From Yamagishiella unicocca (taxonomy: Eukaryota > Chlorophyta > Chlorophyceae > Chlamydomonadales > Volvocaceae): DNA of 64,000 nucleotides. This document shows, one piece after another, positions 11,077 through 24,800 of the stretch (position 1 is its first letter; every line of letters begins with the position of its first letter). The DNA lies in NCBI GenBank assembly GCA_003116995.1, contig BDSL01000023.1:992001-1056000 (forward strand), given 5' to 3'. The notes below the pieces were generated by a model. It had not been told where the DNA came from. It made no database searches and was given only the letters and a program-made list of their open reading frames with translations. A program made the position numbers and the translations under genes.

Positions 11077-11680
11077 CTAAAAGGCGTTCTGGAAACCTCG
11101 CCCGTTGCACTGGCTGCAGAGTACCAGGCCCACCCCCTTGCAAATCTTGCAGTCCCGCGGGTTCAGAGTACGCCCGAGCACGTCCCGCTTGGGCGGTGCG
11201 CCCTCATACAGGTCGTCGCGCTTCACCGCTGCGGACTTGCCCTCCCCGCCACAGCCGAAGCATCGGATGCCGCCAATGCCCTGACAAAGAGTGCAGGGCA
11301 CTGGGTCCTTCTTGAGGCCAGAGTATATGGCAACGCCAACTGCACCAAACACAGCACCCCCAATGATGATATCCTGCAAGTGGGCCAAGAACATGTTGCG
11401 AAACAGCTGATAAATGAAATAATTGGATTGATAAAGGTATATCAAAAGGTTTTCATGGCACGCCGAAGGATTCGGTGGCTCGTACGTGGCTCGACCGTGG
11501 CGATGCCCACACCTGAAGAGTCTCCGGTGCCATAGCGCTGCAATCAACTGCTCTTCTTCCAGCGGGCGGTTGCGCATGCTGTCTTCTAGAGAGCAATTGT
11601 CGGCACTGGCAGGCGTGGCAGGTGGCTTGCGCCTGTGGCTGTGGTGGCGACCGAACGCTTTGTGCCCCGCTCGTCAGCAT
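11077..11680 (-). CDS. Small membrane protein with DnaJ-type zinc finger
   Basis: Two exons, 11680-11513 and 11373-11077, join in phase 0 across a donor CAG/GTGTGG and an acceptor CTTGCAG, giving 154 aa. Residues 1-55 are rich in Ala, Gln, Arg and Ser with few acidic residues, as in an algal chloroplast transit peptide. One membrane segment follows (GGAVFGAVGVAIYSG). The C-terminal half has four CXXCXGXG motifs: CTLCQGIG, CFGCGGEG, CKICKGVG and CSQCNGRG. There is no J domain. This is the layout of plant thylakoid/stroma helpers such as BSD2, LQY1 and PSA2, which assist assembly or disulfide handling of photosynthetic complexes. Role and compartment are inferred from that family. The 37-residue spacer between motifs 2 and 3 is long. 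The alternative start within intron sequence (11577) was rejected because it reads through the intron. Confidence 0.85.
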
Positions 11681-12882
11681 CTTAACGAGCGCAACTGAAG
11701 GAAATTAATCACACGTTTCAGATGACCTTGGGTGACTTGCTAATGTAGTATACGTAGGTGGCGTGCGGATTGGAACATGGACGGTTGAAGCTCAAGCAAT
11801 GCTAGTATGGACGTATGCTACATTCGAGCCTTCGAATATGATCGAGCAACAAGCAAGCTTGCGACGAAATAGGCATTCGTCGTCGTCGCCCGGTGGTTTT
11901 CTTTCGTACGGCATATGACGGTGAAGCCACGCTAGAAAGGCGTGTGTGCGCGGATCTGACCTCTCTGGCACCTTCTCGCACCGTTTCGCAAACGCAAACT
12001 CTGATAATGCTGAGACACCTCCTTTTGAGATTTACTGGGCCAGGCGCATCACAGCGTAGAAGCGAGCCTGCTTACAAGGCACACATCCCCCGCGCTCCGA
12101 CAGCCCCTCTCGCGCCGATGTCCGGTGGAGCATCAAGCATAGGAAAGACGCGCCTCCTGCACCAAGCTCCGGAACCATGGAACCACGGCGACAGCTCGCA
12201 GCTTGCGTTACGGCGCCGACCCAAGGTTCTCTTGGCCGGACCCCCCCCCCTTCCCTCCCTCCCTCCTTCCCTCCTTCCCTCCCTCCCTCCCTCCCTCCCT
12301 ACTCCCCTTCCTACATCCCGTTCGTCCCCTTCCTAAAATCCCCTTCCTCTCCTTCCCCAGCCAGCAGCCAAGGTAGCTTTGCTCAGCCAGGGCAGCACCG
12401 GACGGGACTGATGGGCGGGACGAGCAGGGTACGTTCTCCTGGGGGAGGACCAGCTGCTCGTGGTCACCGCCTTGATGCTCCGAAACCCTGACCGCCGGGA
12501 CCACTCGGCGAGGGCGCACACTCAGCGTGCAGGCGCCTATGCACCCTTTAGCCAGAAGACGGCGGCGGCGCGGGCGCGCCAGCGGCGGCGGCGGCAGCGG
12601 CGGCGGCGCGCTTGCGGCCTTCTGTCGTGTCCGCGTCCCTATGCCGTACAGTGCCGGGTGGAGGAGGATGACGGTTTTCGTGGTTGAGTCAGGGGGCGGT
12701 TGGTAAGCAGGTATCAAGTAGCAAGCAGCAGGTATCAAGTAGCAAGCAGCAGGTAGCAAGTAGCAAGCAGCAGGTAGCAAGTAGCAAGCAGCAGGTAGCA
12801 AATAGCAAATAGCAAGCCCCTCCCCGGCCCTTCCCCGCCCCCTCCCCGGCCCCTCCCCGCCCCCTCCGACCCGCCGCCCCGC
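11681..12882. other. Spacer between two minus-strand genes
   Basis: This holds the promoter side of the zinc-finger gene and the 3' flank of the FtsHi gene. It contains a CCTT-rich low-complexity tract (12240-12360) and a minisatellite (12705-12815). A minus-strand TGTAA near 12070 could be the FtsHi polyadenylation signal but is about 800 bp from the stop. No coding exon is recognised. Confidence 0.45.
12705..12815. repeat. Minisatellite, AGCAAGCAGCAGGTA type
   Basis: Tandem copies of a 14-15-bp unit built from GGTATCAAGTAGCAAGCAGC and a GGTAGCAAG variant. It lies just 3' of the FtsHi stop codon. Confidence 0.85.
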
Positions 12883-15800
12883 TCACAGCGGCAGATCCGC
12901 ATCCGCTGCGAAGTACTTGAGCTGCCTCTCGTTGAGCAGCAGCTCCATAGCGCTCCAGCTCACCACGTTGCCGCGCTTCTGGCGCCACCTGGGGGAAGAG
13001 AGGGGGACAGGGGGAGGGGGGGGGGCATACATACACACCGTTGACGCGACAAGGACAGGATACCTATCATGGGGAGTTTCGAGGAAGAGTTGTCCTGGGA
13101 AGAAGGAGAGGGGGAGGGGGAGGGAAGGGAGGGGCTTGGCATGGGAGGGTTGCCGGGGAGGCAATCCGAGTGGGCGGTGTAACACCCGGCCTAACGATGG
13201 GGAGGAGGGTACGGCAGGTAGTGCAGTCGGCCACTGGCTGAGGTGGGGGCAAGCTGTGGAGGTGGGCTGCAAGGGGAGGGCGCGCGCAAGGCCATTCCCT
13301 CGCTCACCACTCCAGGTTGAGCGCCAGTCTGCCGTACAGCGGCCCCCCTGGAGACATCGACTCCGCCTCCTGCGCGCTGATGGGTGCGGGCGGGAAGGCC
13401 CCGTCGGGCTGCTCCACGAAGCGGCGCACGGCCTGCAGCCGCTCTCGAGTAGCCGGGTGCAGCAGCGCATCGCGAACCTAGGCAGCGAGGGGAGGGTGGG
13501 AGGGGGGAGCGGGGAGGGAGGGGAGGGAGGGGAGGGAGGGAGGGAGGGAGGAATTTTGAGGGGGGGATAAAAGAAATCCGCGAATCCACGGCCGACAAAC
13601 CAAGGGAGGGGATGAGAGGGGAGTCGAGAAGCCATGTGTAAGCCGGCTTGAGCCCATGCCGCCCGCTACCAGCGATCAGGTTAAGCCCATCCACAGCACC
13701 ATGAAGGGACCCCTCCGTCCCCTCCAGCCCCGAGCTGCCAGGGCTCTGCAACCTCCTCCTGCGTGGACTTAAACACGCCGACCGCAACCCCCAGCCCACC
13801 ACCGCAACCCCACTGCCGCCACCGCCTGCCCTCCTCTTCCCTCCACCTGTCCCCTCCCCCCCGTCGGTCCTGCCCTCCGTCTCCCATGTCGTCTTGTCGT
13901 GTAACCGGGTCTTCTCAACCCCCACCCCCGCGGGTCGCTTTTACTTCTCCCTTTAAATGCCGACCCACGGGTTTGCTCCCCCTGAACCCCCTGAGCCCCC
14001 TCGGCCGTGAATTCGGGGATCCTCTTTTACCCCCCCCCCCGGTCCTGTCCCGTCGCGTAAATGATCTTTATGCCACCCCCGCCCCCACCCCTCCACCCAC
14101 CCTCTCCGCCGCCTCCAGTGCCGTGTTCTGTCCCACCAGGTCCACCACGTCTAGGCGACCCATGATCGCCCGGGACACGGAGGCTAGCGTGGAGTCATCC
14201 AGCAGCAGCGGGGGCGGGGCGGAGGAGGCGGAGGGGGGGCCGCGGAAGGACGTCTGCGGGGGCGGGAGGAGGGGGGGAGGGGGAGGGAGGGAGGGAGGGG
14301 GAGGGTTTGGGGAACTTGGGACATCTCGGTTGCTCTCCTCGGATCCGAGGACCAGGTATGCTCACCCGTAAGGGAAGGTGGCAACGTCGGGGGGGAACCG
14401 CACGACCCCCGCGCACCCTTGAAGCTGCTCGGTGTGCTGACAGAAAGCAAGCTGCCCCGCCCACCCCACCCCACGGGTCTTCCTTGAAACCCCACGCGCC
14501 AGGTGTCCGAAGCCTATGCACCAGCTTCACTTTTCATGTCGAGTTACAGAGTTATCGGCCCCTTTCTGTAACCCCCCGCGCCGCGCGCCACTTCCCTGAC
14601 ATGTGTACACAGAAACAGCCTCCCAGATATCGGATATCGGATATCGGATATCGGACATCGGATGTCCCTTTGCCCTCGAGGCAGCATACGGGTGAGGGGA
14701 GCTGCGGTCTTAGCCGCGTGACGACTGGCTGGACCACCAGCGGGAGCCCTCTGAGCGTCACGACTGGCTGGACCACCAGCGGGAGCCCTCTGAGAGAGCT
14801 CCGCTTCACCACCCCAGTCTGTGAAGCGAGGCCCCTGATCCCCCGCCCCTGATCCCCCGCCCCTGATCCCCCGCCCCTGATCACCCGCCCCCTGGTACAC
14901 CCGCCCCCTGGTACCCCGCCCCCTGGTACCCCCCCCCCTGCCCCCCGCCCCCTGGTCCCCCCCCCCTGCCCCCCGCCCCCTGGTCCCCCGCCCCCTGGTC
15001 CCCCGCCCCCTGGTCCCCCGCCTGACTCACCATGCCCATGCTGCCCGCATCAGCGACACGGAAGCTCGTCTGCGGACTGCCCGCACCCCCTCCCTGGAGC
15101 CGCCCCTCGGCGTCCGGCTGCACCAGCTGCTCGCCCGTCAGGATGATGCCCGGGACCCGACCCAGGACCTCCTGCGGGGTGGGGGGGAGGCGGCAGGCGG
15201 GGGAGGGGGCAGCAGGGTGAGGGGGAGTGGCATAACGACCGAATACACGACGTGGGTAGCGGGGGGGGGGAAGGTGGAATCAGGGGAATACACAAGGACG
15301 TCCTTTTGTCGTTGCCGTCTCCCCGCTCGCTTCGCTTCCCTCGCCCTCCAGTTCCCCCCCCTTTCACTTCCCTCACCCCCTCCCTCCATTCCCCTCACCC
15401 CCTCAACGGGGGCGTGTGTGTGTCTCGCCATCCCCCAACAAAACAGGCCTTTGTACGCTTTTCCACACACCCCTTCGCACCCACCCACCTTGAGCAGCGG
15501 CAGGAACTCGGTGCCCGCCTCCTCCACCGCCTCCGCCGCGGCCTTAGCGTCCATGCCCTCACCGCCCACCTCGTCAAGCGGCGTGGACTCGATGATCTCC
15601 ACCAGACGGGCGCCTGGCGCGGCCGACAGTTGGCGGTTTCAAGGGCGTTAGTTGGCAGTTGGGTCCATTCGGGTCCGCATGTGCTGCCCCCACCGATGCG
15701 GCCGATGCTAACAACCTCTCCTCCCCTTCCCCCCCACCACAACACCGCCACCGCCCCCACCACCACCACCACCACCACCACCGCCACCCACCGGTGATTT

Positions 15801-18800
15801 TTTCGTCCTCCGCTGCGAGCACCTCCGCCGCCACCCGGGTGATTGCGGAGCGGCGGGAAGCCACCAGCCGCAGGGCCCGCCGCCAGGAGGCCTTGAGCAG
15901 CGTCAGAGTTAGCTTGTGGAAGCTGGGGGGGAAGAGGGGGAGGGGGGAAACGGGGGGGGAGGGGAAAGGGAAAGGAAGGGGGAGGAAGGGGGAGGAGGGT
16001 TTCGAGGAAGACCCGTGGAGGGGGGTTGTAGGTGGGTTAGGAGCGAGAGGGACACGGGGTCCGGGTGGAGGGGTACGGCAACGCAAAAGCGCGGTGGGCG
16101 GTCGTACGAGGACAACCACGCAGGAGGGGGCCCCTAGGGGGTTGAAGTCGGTCAGCGACAACCCGCTGAGCCAACCTGGCAGCACCCCCCACCCCCACCC
16201 CCTGGCATCCACGGGTCTTCCTCGAAACCCCGCACCCACTACATTTCCCCAGTCGCGTTACCGGTTCTTTTATTTACCCACCGACCCCAGCCACCCCCCC
16301 CCCCCGCAGCCCCCAACCCACCCCGGCCACCACCCCCTGCAGCACTCCACCCACCCCGCCGACCCCAGCCACCCCCCCGCAGCCCCCAACCCACCCCAGC
16401 CACCACCCCCTGCAGCACCCCACCCACCCCGCCGACCCCAGTCACCCCCCCGCAGCCCCCAACCCACCCCAGCTCCTCATCGAATCCAATGGACAGCGGG
16501 TCCTTCTTCCAGCGCCCCTCCTCGTCCCGACCCAGGAACATAGTGGTGTGAAGGGGAGGGAGCGACTTGAAGCGAGGGTGCACCTGCGTGCATGGGGGGT
16601 TCGAGGGAAAACCCGATGGATGTCCGAAAAAACCCGTGCATGGGGGGATACAGGTAAAGAACCGGTAACTCGACTGGGGTAATGTAGTTGGTGCATATCT
16701 CTAGCGTCTAGCCTTCATGCATGGGGGGAGGGGGGCATACAAACCGTTTACGCGACAGGGCTAGGACAGGGTATTTTTTGGCGTGGGGGATTGTAAAACC
16801 CGTTTGGCGTGGGGGGGTGGGTGGCGTGAAAACCGTTGACACGGTGGAGGGGAAGGAAGGGTGGGGGCCAGGTGGGTAAAAGATAATCCGGGGGGGGAGT
16901 TACGGGTTGAAGCTAGAGACCGCACGGGCAAACGAGCGTTGGCAAGGCTCCAGGGTGGGTTGGGGCTCTCCGCAGGTGGTTGTCCCGCGGCCGCCCTGCC
17001 GTACCCCGGAGCAAAACAGATCGCTCCGACCCCTCAAAACACCCCCCCCCCACCACGGTTTCCTCCCCACCCTCCCGCGCACCTGGCTGTTTCGGACGCA
17101 GTAGTATGCGATCTCGAAGCAGTCGGCCAGGGGTTGAGCTACAGGGAGGGAGGGAGGGAGGGAGAGGGGAGGATGAGGCGCGGGCTGGGGGTCAGAGAAG
17201 GAGGGGTACCAAACCAGGAACACGAGGGGAGCTGGCGCGGGAGGGGACCGGAGAGCCCTCCAGCGGCAGGAGGAGGAGGTGGCGGAACCCCTCCGACCAC
17301 CCACCACCCACCACCCTCCTGCCCTGCACCCGCACCCAGCACACGCAGCCCTAACCAAACGTGCTTTGCTCTCCTCCCCCCCCACCAGCTTACCTGTCTC
17401 CTAGCCAGTGCCGACGCCCCCTCCTTGCCGAACAGCACCCCCCTCCAGCCCACATGCCTCCTAGGTCAGTGCCGACTTCCCTCCCAGCCCCTCCCCCCCC
17501 CACCTGTCGCCAGCGACGCCCCCTCCTTGCCGAACAGCGCCACCTCCGCTGCTCGCGGCGCGTACAGCGGCACCAGCAGCCCAGCCACGTGCAGGAACTC
17601 GCCTAGAGGCAGGTCGCCCACAGATGCGGCGTTGGTCTGTGGGGTTGGGGCGGGGGTGGGGGGGGATAGAGAGAAGACCCGGGCTGCTGTTGGGGTGTGA
17701 GGGTTACATGGTGGGGGAGGAGCGACACGCTCGGACCCCGTTGGGACGCGGTCACAAGGAAGGCAACCCCACCCTCCCCTCCCTCCCGCAGCCTGCCCTC
17801 AGTGCCCCCCCTGGAGCCCACCTTGTAGTTGGTCCGGGAGCCCAGCAGCTCGGGCTCCTCCGGGTGGAGGTCCATGGCGGCTCGCTCTTCCATGCCTGCA
17901 GGGAGGGGAGCGGCCGGGGGGGGGGGGGTTTGATAACAGGATCCACGAATCCACGGGGAGCAGCCGGGGGGGGCGGGAGGGGCGGGGTTGAGCTGCTGTC
18001 CGGCAACTACTAAGCAAGACCACCAGACACAACAATCACTGGAGTTCTGTGCCTGACGTAACCTTCTTGTTGTTGTGCGCTGCTGCTGGCGAAAAGTAAG
18101 CCGTAAGCCGGACCGTAGTGCGTATCCGCTTGAGTACCCGTGAACAGCTAGCCGCAAGCAGGCGCAAACGCAAATAAGAAGGGGCACATCGGCACCCAAA
18201 AATTCAGTGCTAGAAGGTCGAGGAGAAATATCACCGTCCCCGCCCCCCGGGATTCCTCTCATAAGCCCCCCCAAAACCCCACACACGAATAGAACACACA
18301 CCTATGAAGTCCACGGAGGGCCCCAGGCCCCTGCGGCCGCTCCACATGGTGACTTGCTTAATGGGCTCCAGACCGGGTGTCAGTGCGAAGGCGACAGCCT
18401 TGGCGGCAGTGATGAGAGCGAGCCTTGGGGGGGGAGGGTTTCGGAGGGAGGGAGGGGGCGGGGCTGGGGTAAGGAATACCGGGGGAGCGGAGTGAAGGGA
18501 CGGGGGGAAGGAGGTGAAGAGACGCCGGGGGGAAGGAACACCGCGGGCGGGGTGAAGGGACGGGGGGGGCTGATGGTCGTTCGGGTTTTAGGGTTTTGGG
18601 ATTGGGTGCCAAAGGCGTGGGGTACGGCAGCTGCCCCCGTCGACTCAACGCCCCAGCGACTACCATCCACGACAGCGGCGAGCCTTCGTTCCCCCCCGGC
18701 CCCCCTTCAACACCGCAAACAAGGCAAAACACACACGCACAGCCGTGCGTCCGGGGCCTGCCGGCCGCACCTGTCCTTGGCCTCCGAGTCGGGAATGCGG

Positions 18801-21800
18801 GGCGCCTTCTCTCCCCAGTTGAGCCCCTCCACCAGCTCCAAAACCATGGGCAGGGTGATGGTGGGTACGCTGCGCCGTACAGTCAGGATGGCGGCCTCGT
18901 TCATGAGGTTGGCCAGCGCGGCAGCGGACCACCCCTGGAGCAGTGGGCGCGAGGGCGGGGGGGGGGGGCAGGGGTTGTCAGGGGGGGAGGGCGAGTGGGG
19001 TTGCTGTACGGGCAAAGCGCGCAAACGGGCGGAGGAGGGGCGAAGGGCAGCTCCGCAACACCATCACCGCCCCCCCCACCACATACCCTCCATGCCAACG
19101 CTCACATCACAACCGAATCCGAAACCACCTGTCCTTTCACCAACGACACCTCAAAGGATCCCAAACGCTCTCTGTCCCACCGCCACCCCACCCCTCCCTC
19201 TTGTCCCCCCCATGTGGTGCCCCCCGGCTCCTCCCCTCTCTCCCCACCCTTCCCGCCCCATTTCTCCCTCCTACCCTTCCCGCCCCATTTCTCCCTCCTA
19301 CCCTTCCCGCCCCCTCATATCCCTCCCGCCCCACCTGTGTCGCCTCCGCCACCTTGAGCAGCAGCCGGTGGCCGTCACCTTCCAGAGGCTTCTTGCGCGC
19401 GTGGTAGCGCAGGATAGCCATGCGGGCGGTGGGGCCGGGCTGGGGGACCTGGGGGCGGGAAGAGGCGGGGAGGGGGGGTATAAGGGGATCCGCGGGAAGG
19501 GGGGAGCGAAGGGGGCAGAGGACAAACGCATGGGCGGGGTCACTTCGGGTCACTTCCCTGAGTGGTCGCGCCCCTCGCAGGGTTCCATCACCACCTCCAG
19601 TCAAGCCTGCTGCCCCTCCTGCCCTCCGCCCCTCCTGCCCTCCGCCCCCTCCCGCCCCTCCTGCCCTCCCGCCCCTCCTGCCCTCCCGCCCCTCCTGCCC
19701 TCCCGCCCCTCCTGCCCTCCGCCCCCTCCCGCCCCTCCTGCCCTCCCGGCCCTCCTGCCCTCCGCCCCTCCCGCCCCTCCTGCCCTCCCGCCCCTCCTGC
19801 CCTCCGCCCCTCCCGCCCCCTCCGCCCTCACCTCGTACACCACCTCGAAGCGCCCCGGCCGCAGCAGCGCCGCATCCAGCTCCTGAGCCAAGTTGGTGGC
19901 GCCGATCGTCAGGACCTGGGGCCAGGGAGGGAGGGAGGGAGGGAAGGACAGCGGGGTGGAGGGAGGAACGGGGGGGCAATGGGGCCGCATTGACTGGTTT
20001 CCTTGCGTGGTAGCGGCGGCTGGCTCCCAGCCAGAATTACGCGGATAGGTTCGAAGGCCTCAGCCGGGTGTGTTTTGGCCCTCCCTCTTCCCCCCAACCC
20101 GCGGCCATTCCACCTTTCCACGAAAAACCCAACATCCTGCCTCCCCCCCCTCCCCGCCCCTGCCTCCCCGCCCTGCCTTCCTGCCCCTCCCCTCCCCGCC
20201 CTCCCCGCCCCTGTCCTCCCCTATCCCTGGCCCCTGCCTGCCCCCCTACCTCCCGTGCCCTCCCCCGCCCCCACCTGCTCCGTCTTGTTCGAGATTCCGT
20301 CCATCTGCACCAGCATGGCCAGCAGCGCCGACTCGCGCTCCATGGAACCGGGGTCGCCGCCCAGGGTGGAGCGGGCCCGACCTATGGCGTCGATCTCGTC
20401 GATGAAGATGATGGCGGGGGCCTTTTTGCGCGCGTTGTAGAACAGGCTGTTGACGCGGGCAGCAGCCACGCCTGCGGGGGGAGAGGCGGGTGGGGCGGGG
20501 AGTAGGAGGAGGAGCCGTGTACGGAAGGAAGACCGTTTAGAACAGACGTTTCGAGACGCATGCTGGAGAACTTGGTTGAGGAAACTAAAGACGGAGGTTG
20601 GGGGCGGGGAGGGGAAGGAGGGGGGGGGAGGTGAGGAGGGGGGGTGGAGAGGAGACCCGGTTGTAAGGCATGGGTGAAGGCGGGGGGGGGACGCTTCAGC
20701 TGGGTGCCGTTGGACGCCAGGCCCCAGATGCGACGAGGCAACACACATACACACCGACCCGCCCCCCACAAGAGACCGACGCCCCCACGACACGCCGAGT
20801 GTGAACCGTAACCCGTCAACAGTCAACTGTCAACCGCGCCAATCGCCAACCCACCCGCGAACATCTCAACGAACTCGGACCCGACGGACGAGAAGAAGGG
20901 CACCCCCGCCTCGCCGGCGATGGCGCGCGCCATGTACGTCTTGCCCGTGCCGGGAGGGCCCTGGAAGATGATGCCCTGCGGTACGGCAGCGTACGGCAGT
21001 CGTACAGGGGTACGGCACCACCACGCCACGTAACTTCCTGGCCGCAGGATTAGGATTGGGAGTCGCGAGGACGACAACAAGGCACAGGTCGCGTCGCGTC
21101 GTGGTGGGTTGGCAGGACTGAGCTAGGAGCCGAGCACGCAAGAGTGAGCGGTGGCGGGGGAGGCAGCCCCTTCAGCGGCGACAGGAGCTTCCCCTGCCGC
21201 CGCTTGTTGTTGCCGCTTGTTGTTGCCGCTTGTTCTTGCCGCTCGTCGTCGGTGCTGGCGGGTCGGGGCAGGCGGCGGGTCTCACCTTGGGGCACTTGGC
21301 GCCCACCCTGACGTACGCCTCGTCGCCCTTGAGCATCCGCACCACCTCCCTCATCTCCGTCAGCAGGAAGTCGTTGCCCGCGATGTCCTCGAAGCGAACC
21401 CCGGTGTCGCGCATCTGGGGGGGAGAGGCAGCAGGCGGCGCAGGGGGCGGAGCAGCAGGCGGAGGAGCAGGTGGAGCAGCAGGTGGAGGAGCAGCAGGTG
21501 GAGCGGGTGGAGCAGCAGGTGGAGGAGCAGGTGGAGGAGCAGGTGGAGGAGCAGCAGGTGGAGGAGCAGCAGGTGGAGGAGCAGCAGGTGGAGCAGCAGG
21601 TGGAGCAGCAGGTGGAGCAGGAGGGGCCGGGTCTCAAGGAGGAGGCCGAGGAGGCGGGAAGGGAGGGGAGGGAGGGAGGGGAGGGGCCCGCGTCGCAGTG
21701 CTGGCGGCGGTGGCGGAGAGGTTGTGGGCATTGGGTGGTATTGAGTGCTACGAGGGAGCGGGGTTCCGGAGCCGGATACCCCGGTAGGGAGACTCGTGTT

Positions 21801-24800
21801 TCTCCCCCCAGACACCCAAAACACCTCCTCGTTTGAGCTAGGTACTTGATGGTACCGTACGAACATTGACCAGACCTAACCCGCCACGACAAACATTGAC
21901 CAGACCTAACCCGCCACCATACCCAAAGTCGGTTCCCCACCGCCACCGCCAACCCCCCGCACCTTGCCCGTCTTTTCGTCTTTGCTCATGAACTCTCGCG
22001 CCCTGCTGCTGGTGAGCCGCTCCCACTGGCTCTCCTTCTTCTCCTGCTTGGACATCTTCTTGGGGTCCTTGGCGCCCTTGCCCTTGCCCTTGCCGCGCAG
22101 CTTGCCCACGGAGATGCGCAACAGCTTGAACAGCTGAGAGCCTGCAGGGAGGGATTGGGGGGGAAGAAGGGGGAGGAGGGGGGGAGGGATGTGTGTGTGT
22201 GGGGGGGGGGGAACAGGAGGGGGCAGCGAGGCGAGCACATTGGGTGCATGAGTGACCTTGAACGAAGGACCCCGCTTCGGTAGGCAGGGTGGCGGAGAAG
22301 CCCGGACTGAGACGCAGGCGCCGAGGAGGCGCCAAAAGGCGAGTTGGGGGGACAATCAACAAGCGAGGGAGGGAGGGTGGGAGAGCAGCCGCCCTTGACG
22401 GCACCCGTCCCCGCAGCCTCAGCCGCGCCAATGCAGTCAGCAGCAGCCCCTGCCCCTGCCCCCCCTGCCCCTGCCCCCCCGCCCCTGCCCCCCCTGCCCC
22501 CCCTGCCCCTGCCCCCCCTGCCCCTGGCCCCCCTGCCCGCACCCACCCGTGGACAGCGCAATCACGATCCCCAGCACCCTCAGCGCTATCGCCACACACG
22601 CGGCCTTCTCGTAGAACTCCATCCGCCCGGGGTGCAGCAGCCAGCCCACGAAGTCCCAGCTGCAGGGGGGAGCGGGGGGGAGGGGGGCCGGGGTTGTGTT
22701 TGTGTTGTTGCGGCATGAGACGTGAAACACAGGCAAAGGAGGGCACCAGCCACCAGCCACTAGGCACCAGACACCAACCAGCAGCGCCATCAGCACCATC
22801 AGCCACCAACCACGATCTACATCGCGATGGCTTTTTGTGACGAAATCTGTGAATAGGCAACGATGCCGCCAGGCCGCGGAGCGCCACAAGGCAACATGAA
22901 CAAGCCGGGCAGTCGTCCGGCGTAGCTAGGCGGAGGAGCGATAGTGGCATGACACTGAACCGGCAGAATAACGCGTGTGTGTATGCCACGCGTGTGTGCG
23001 TGTGTGTGTGTTTGCGTGCCATGCGGGGGGTCCGAGGGAAACCCGTGTGTGGGGGGGGGCGTATTGGGCAGCGCGGAGAAAAGCGCCCAGCAGGGGGTTT
23101 CGGAGCTGACCCGGGAGCGGGTTTCGGAGCGCGCGAGCTAGATCCGGGCGGGTCCTCACCTCTCCTGGGGGTCCAGCAGCTGCACTTCCGTCGTGACCTG
23201 GAACACCTTCTTCTGCGACCTGTACGGCATGATGTACTGCCCCGACGCCGGGTCCCACACCGCCCCCGCCGTGCGGGTGGCCGCCAGGTGCTCCTGCAGC
23301 ACCCCGCTCTCCCAGAAGTCACCCGGCAGGTCCACGTAGAAGCGGTACTTCTCCATGTCCCACTCGGGCATCTCCGCGCAAAACCACTGGCTGCGGGGGT
23401 GGGTTTCGAGGAAGACCCGTGGACGCGGGGGTGGGGGGGTGGGAGGAGGGGGGAGAGGTTGCAAGGAAAACCCATGTACGGAGGGGGCGGGGGATGAGGG
23501 GGGAAATGGAGGGGGGTAGGGAGAGGGGTTTCGTAGTGCATGGTGGTGGTGGTGGTGGTGCGCGCGCGTCGGGCCGGTGCTGATGCAGGTGCCGCGCGGC
23601 GAGTTTATGAAAGTGGGCGAGCTGCTGAGGGTGTGGCGATAATAGAAGTGAGGCGAAGAGGTGAAGAGGAGCAAGCCAACGGTCGCCCAAGCGTAACATG
23701 CCCCAGCCGCAGCACGTTCCATCCACCCCGCCCAACCACCCCCTAGGGTCCTCTTACCAACCCCCCCCCCCCCCACCGACGACCCTACCCTCCCCCCCCT
23801 TTCTCCAATCCCCTGCCCAGCCACCGCCTTCCCCCTCCCCCCCCTTTGCCCCAGTAGCCTGCGCGCCCGTCCAGGTGTCCGAAGGCAACGCACCAGCTAC
23901 ACTTCCCATGTCGAGTTACCGGTTCTTTTATGTAACCCCCCCGTCCCCCTCCAAAATGCTTTTTAGCATTCGTTTCTCCCTACTTGTCGGCCAACGGGTT
24001 TCCTCTGGAATCCCCTCTCCCTCTACTCCACTCACGTTACATCCTCCGGCGCCGCCGGGTTGGGCGTCAGGCGGCTGATTCGGTTGTGGTCGTTGTCCTC
24101 GTAGAAGGGGTAGGTCGAGGGGTGGCCCAGCACGGAGGCGCTCCAGGGGTGGGGCACCTCAACCACGGCAGTGCGCATGTCGCCGTACAGTACCAGCCGC
24201 TTCACCCGCTGGTCCTGCAGGCCGAGGGGCGCGGGGGAGGGATACGGCAGTGAAGGCGCGCCCGGGGGGTGCCGGGGGGGTGCCGGATAACAACCACATA
24301 CGAACATATAGACAGCGCGGGCGAAGGTGAGAGGGCGGTTGGGTTCGGTTACCGAGTGGCCTGCGGCTTAGTGAAGCTAACCCCCGATGGTGGGTCCGCC
24401 ATCGGCATTACGTCATCAGCGGTTTCTTTTGTCTCATCAGCAGTTCCTATTGTTTTTTCGCCCGGGGTCCCCCAAACCACGCAGGCTTGCCCCCCCTCTG
24501 GCCCCAGCCGCTCTCACCCGCAGCAGCTGCAGGAACTTGGCGTAGCTGATCCGCATGTCGCCGATAAGGCCCGCCTGGGGGAGAGACTCCTCTGCGAGGG
24601 GGTGTGTGGACAGGAGGACGGGAGGGAGGGCGTTGGGGCCGGCCAGATTACATCGCATTCGTGGGGCGGTTTTGCGACGTAGGTGAGTGTCTCCTCCACC
24701 TCCTTCTCCGCGCGAGCGGTACACCCACCCAGAGGGGAGGTTAGGCCGTAGCTGATCAGCTGCCTCCGTAGTGCCGACCCACGGGTCTCCTTTCACACAC

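Noticed and set aside
18207..19886. Long plus-strand frame of 559 codons, Pro/Gly/Ser-rich
   Set aside because: It runs antisense through FtsHi exons and C-rich introns; length is explained by GC-rich repeats and lack of stop codons.
21838..23541. Minus-strand frame of 567 codons
   Set aside because: It reads through introns and out of frame over FtsHi exons; splice-phased exons give the conserved protein instead.
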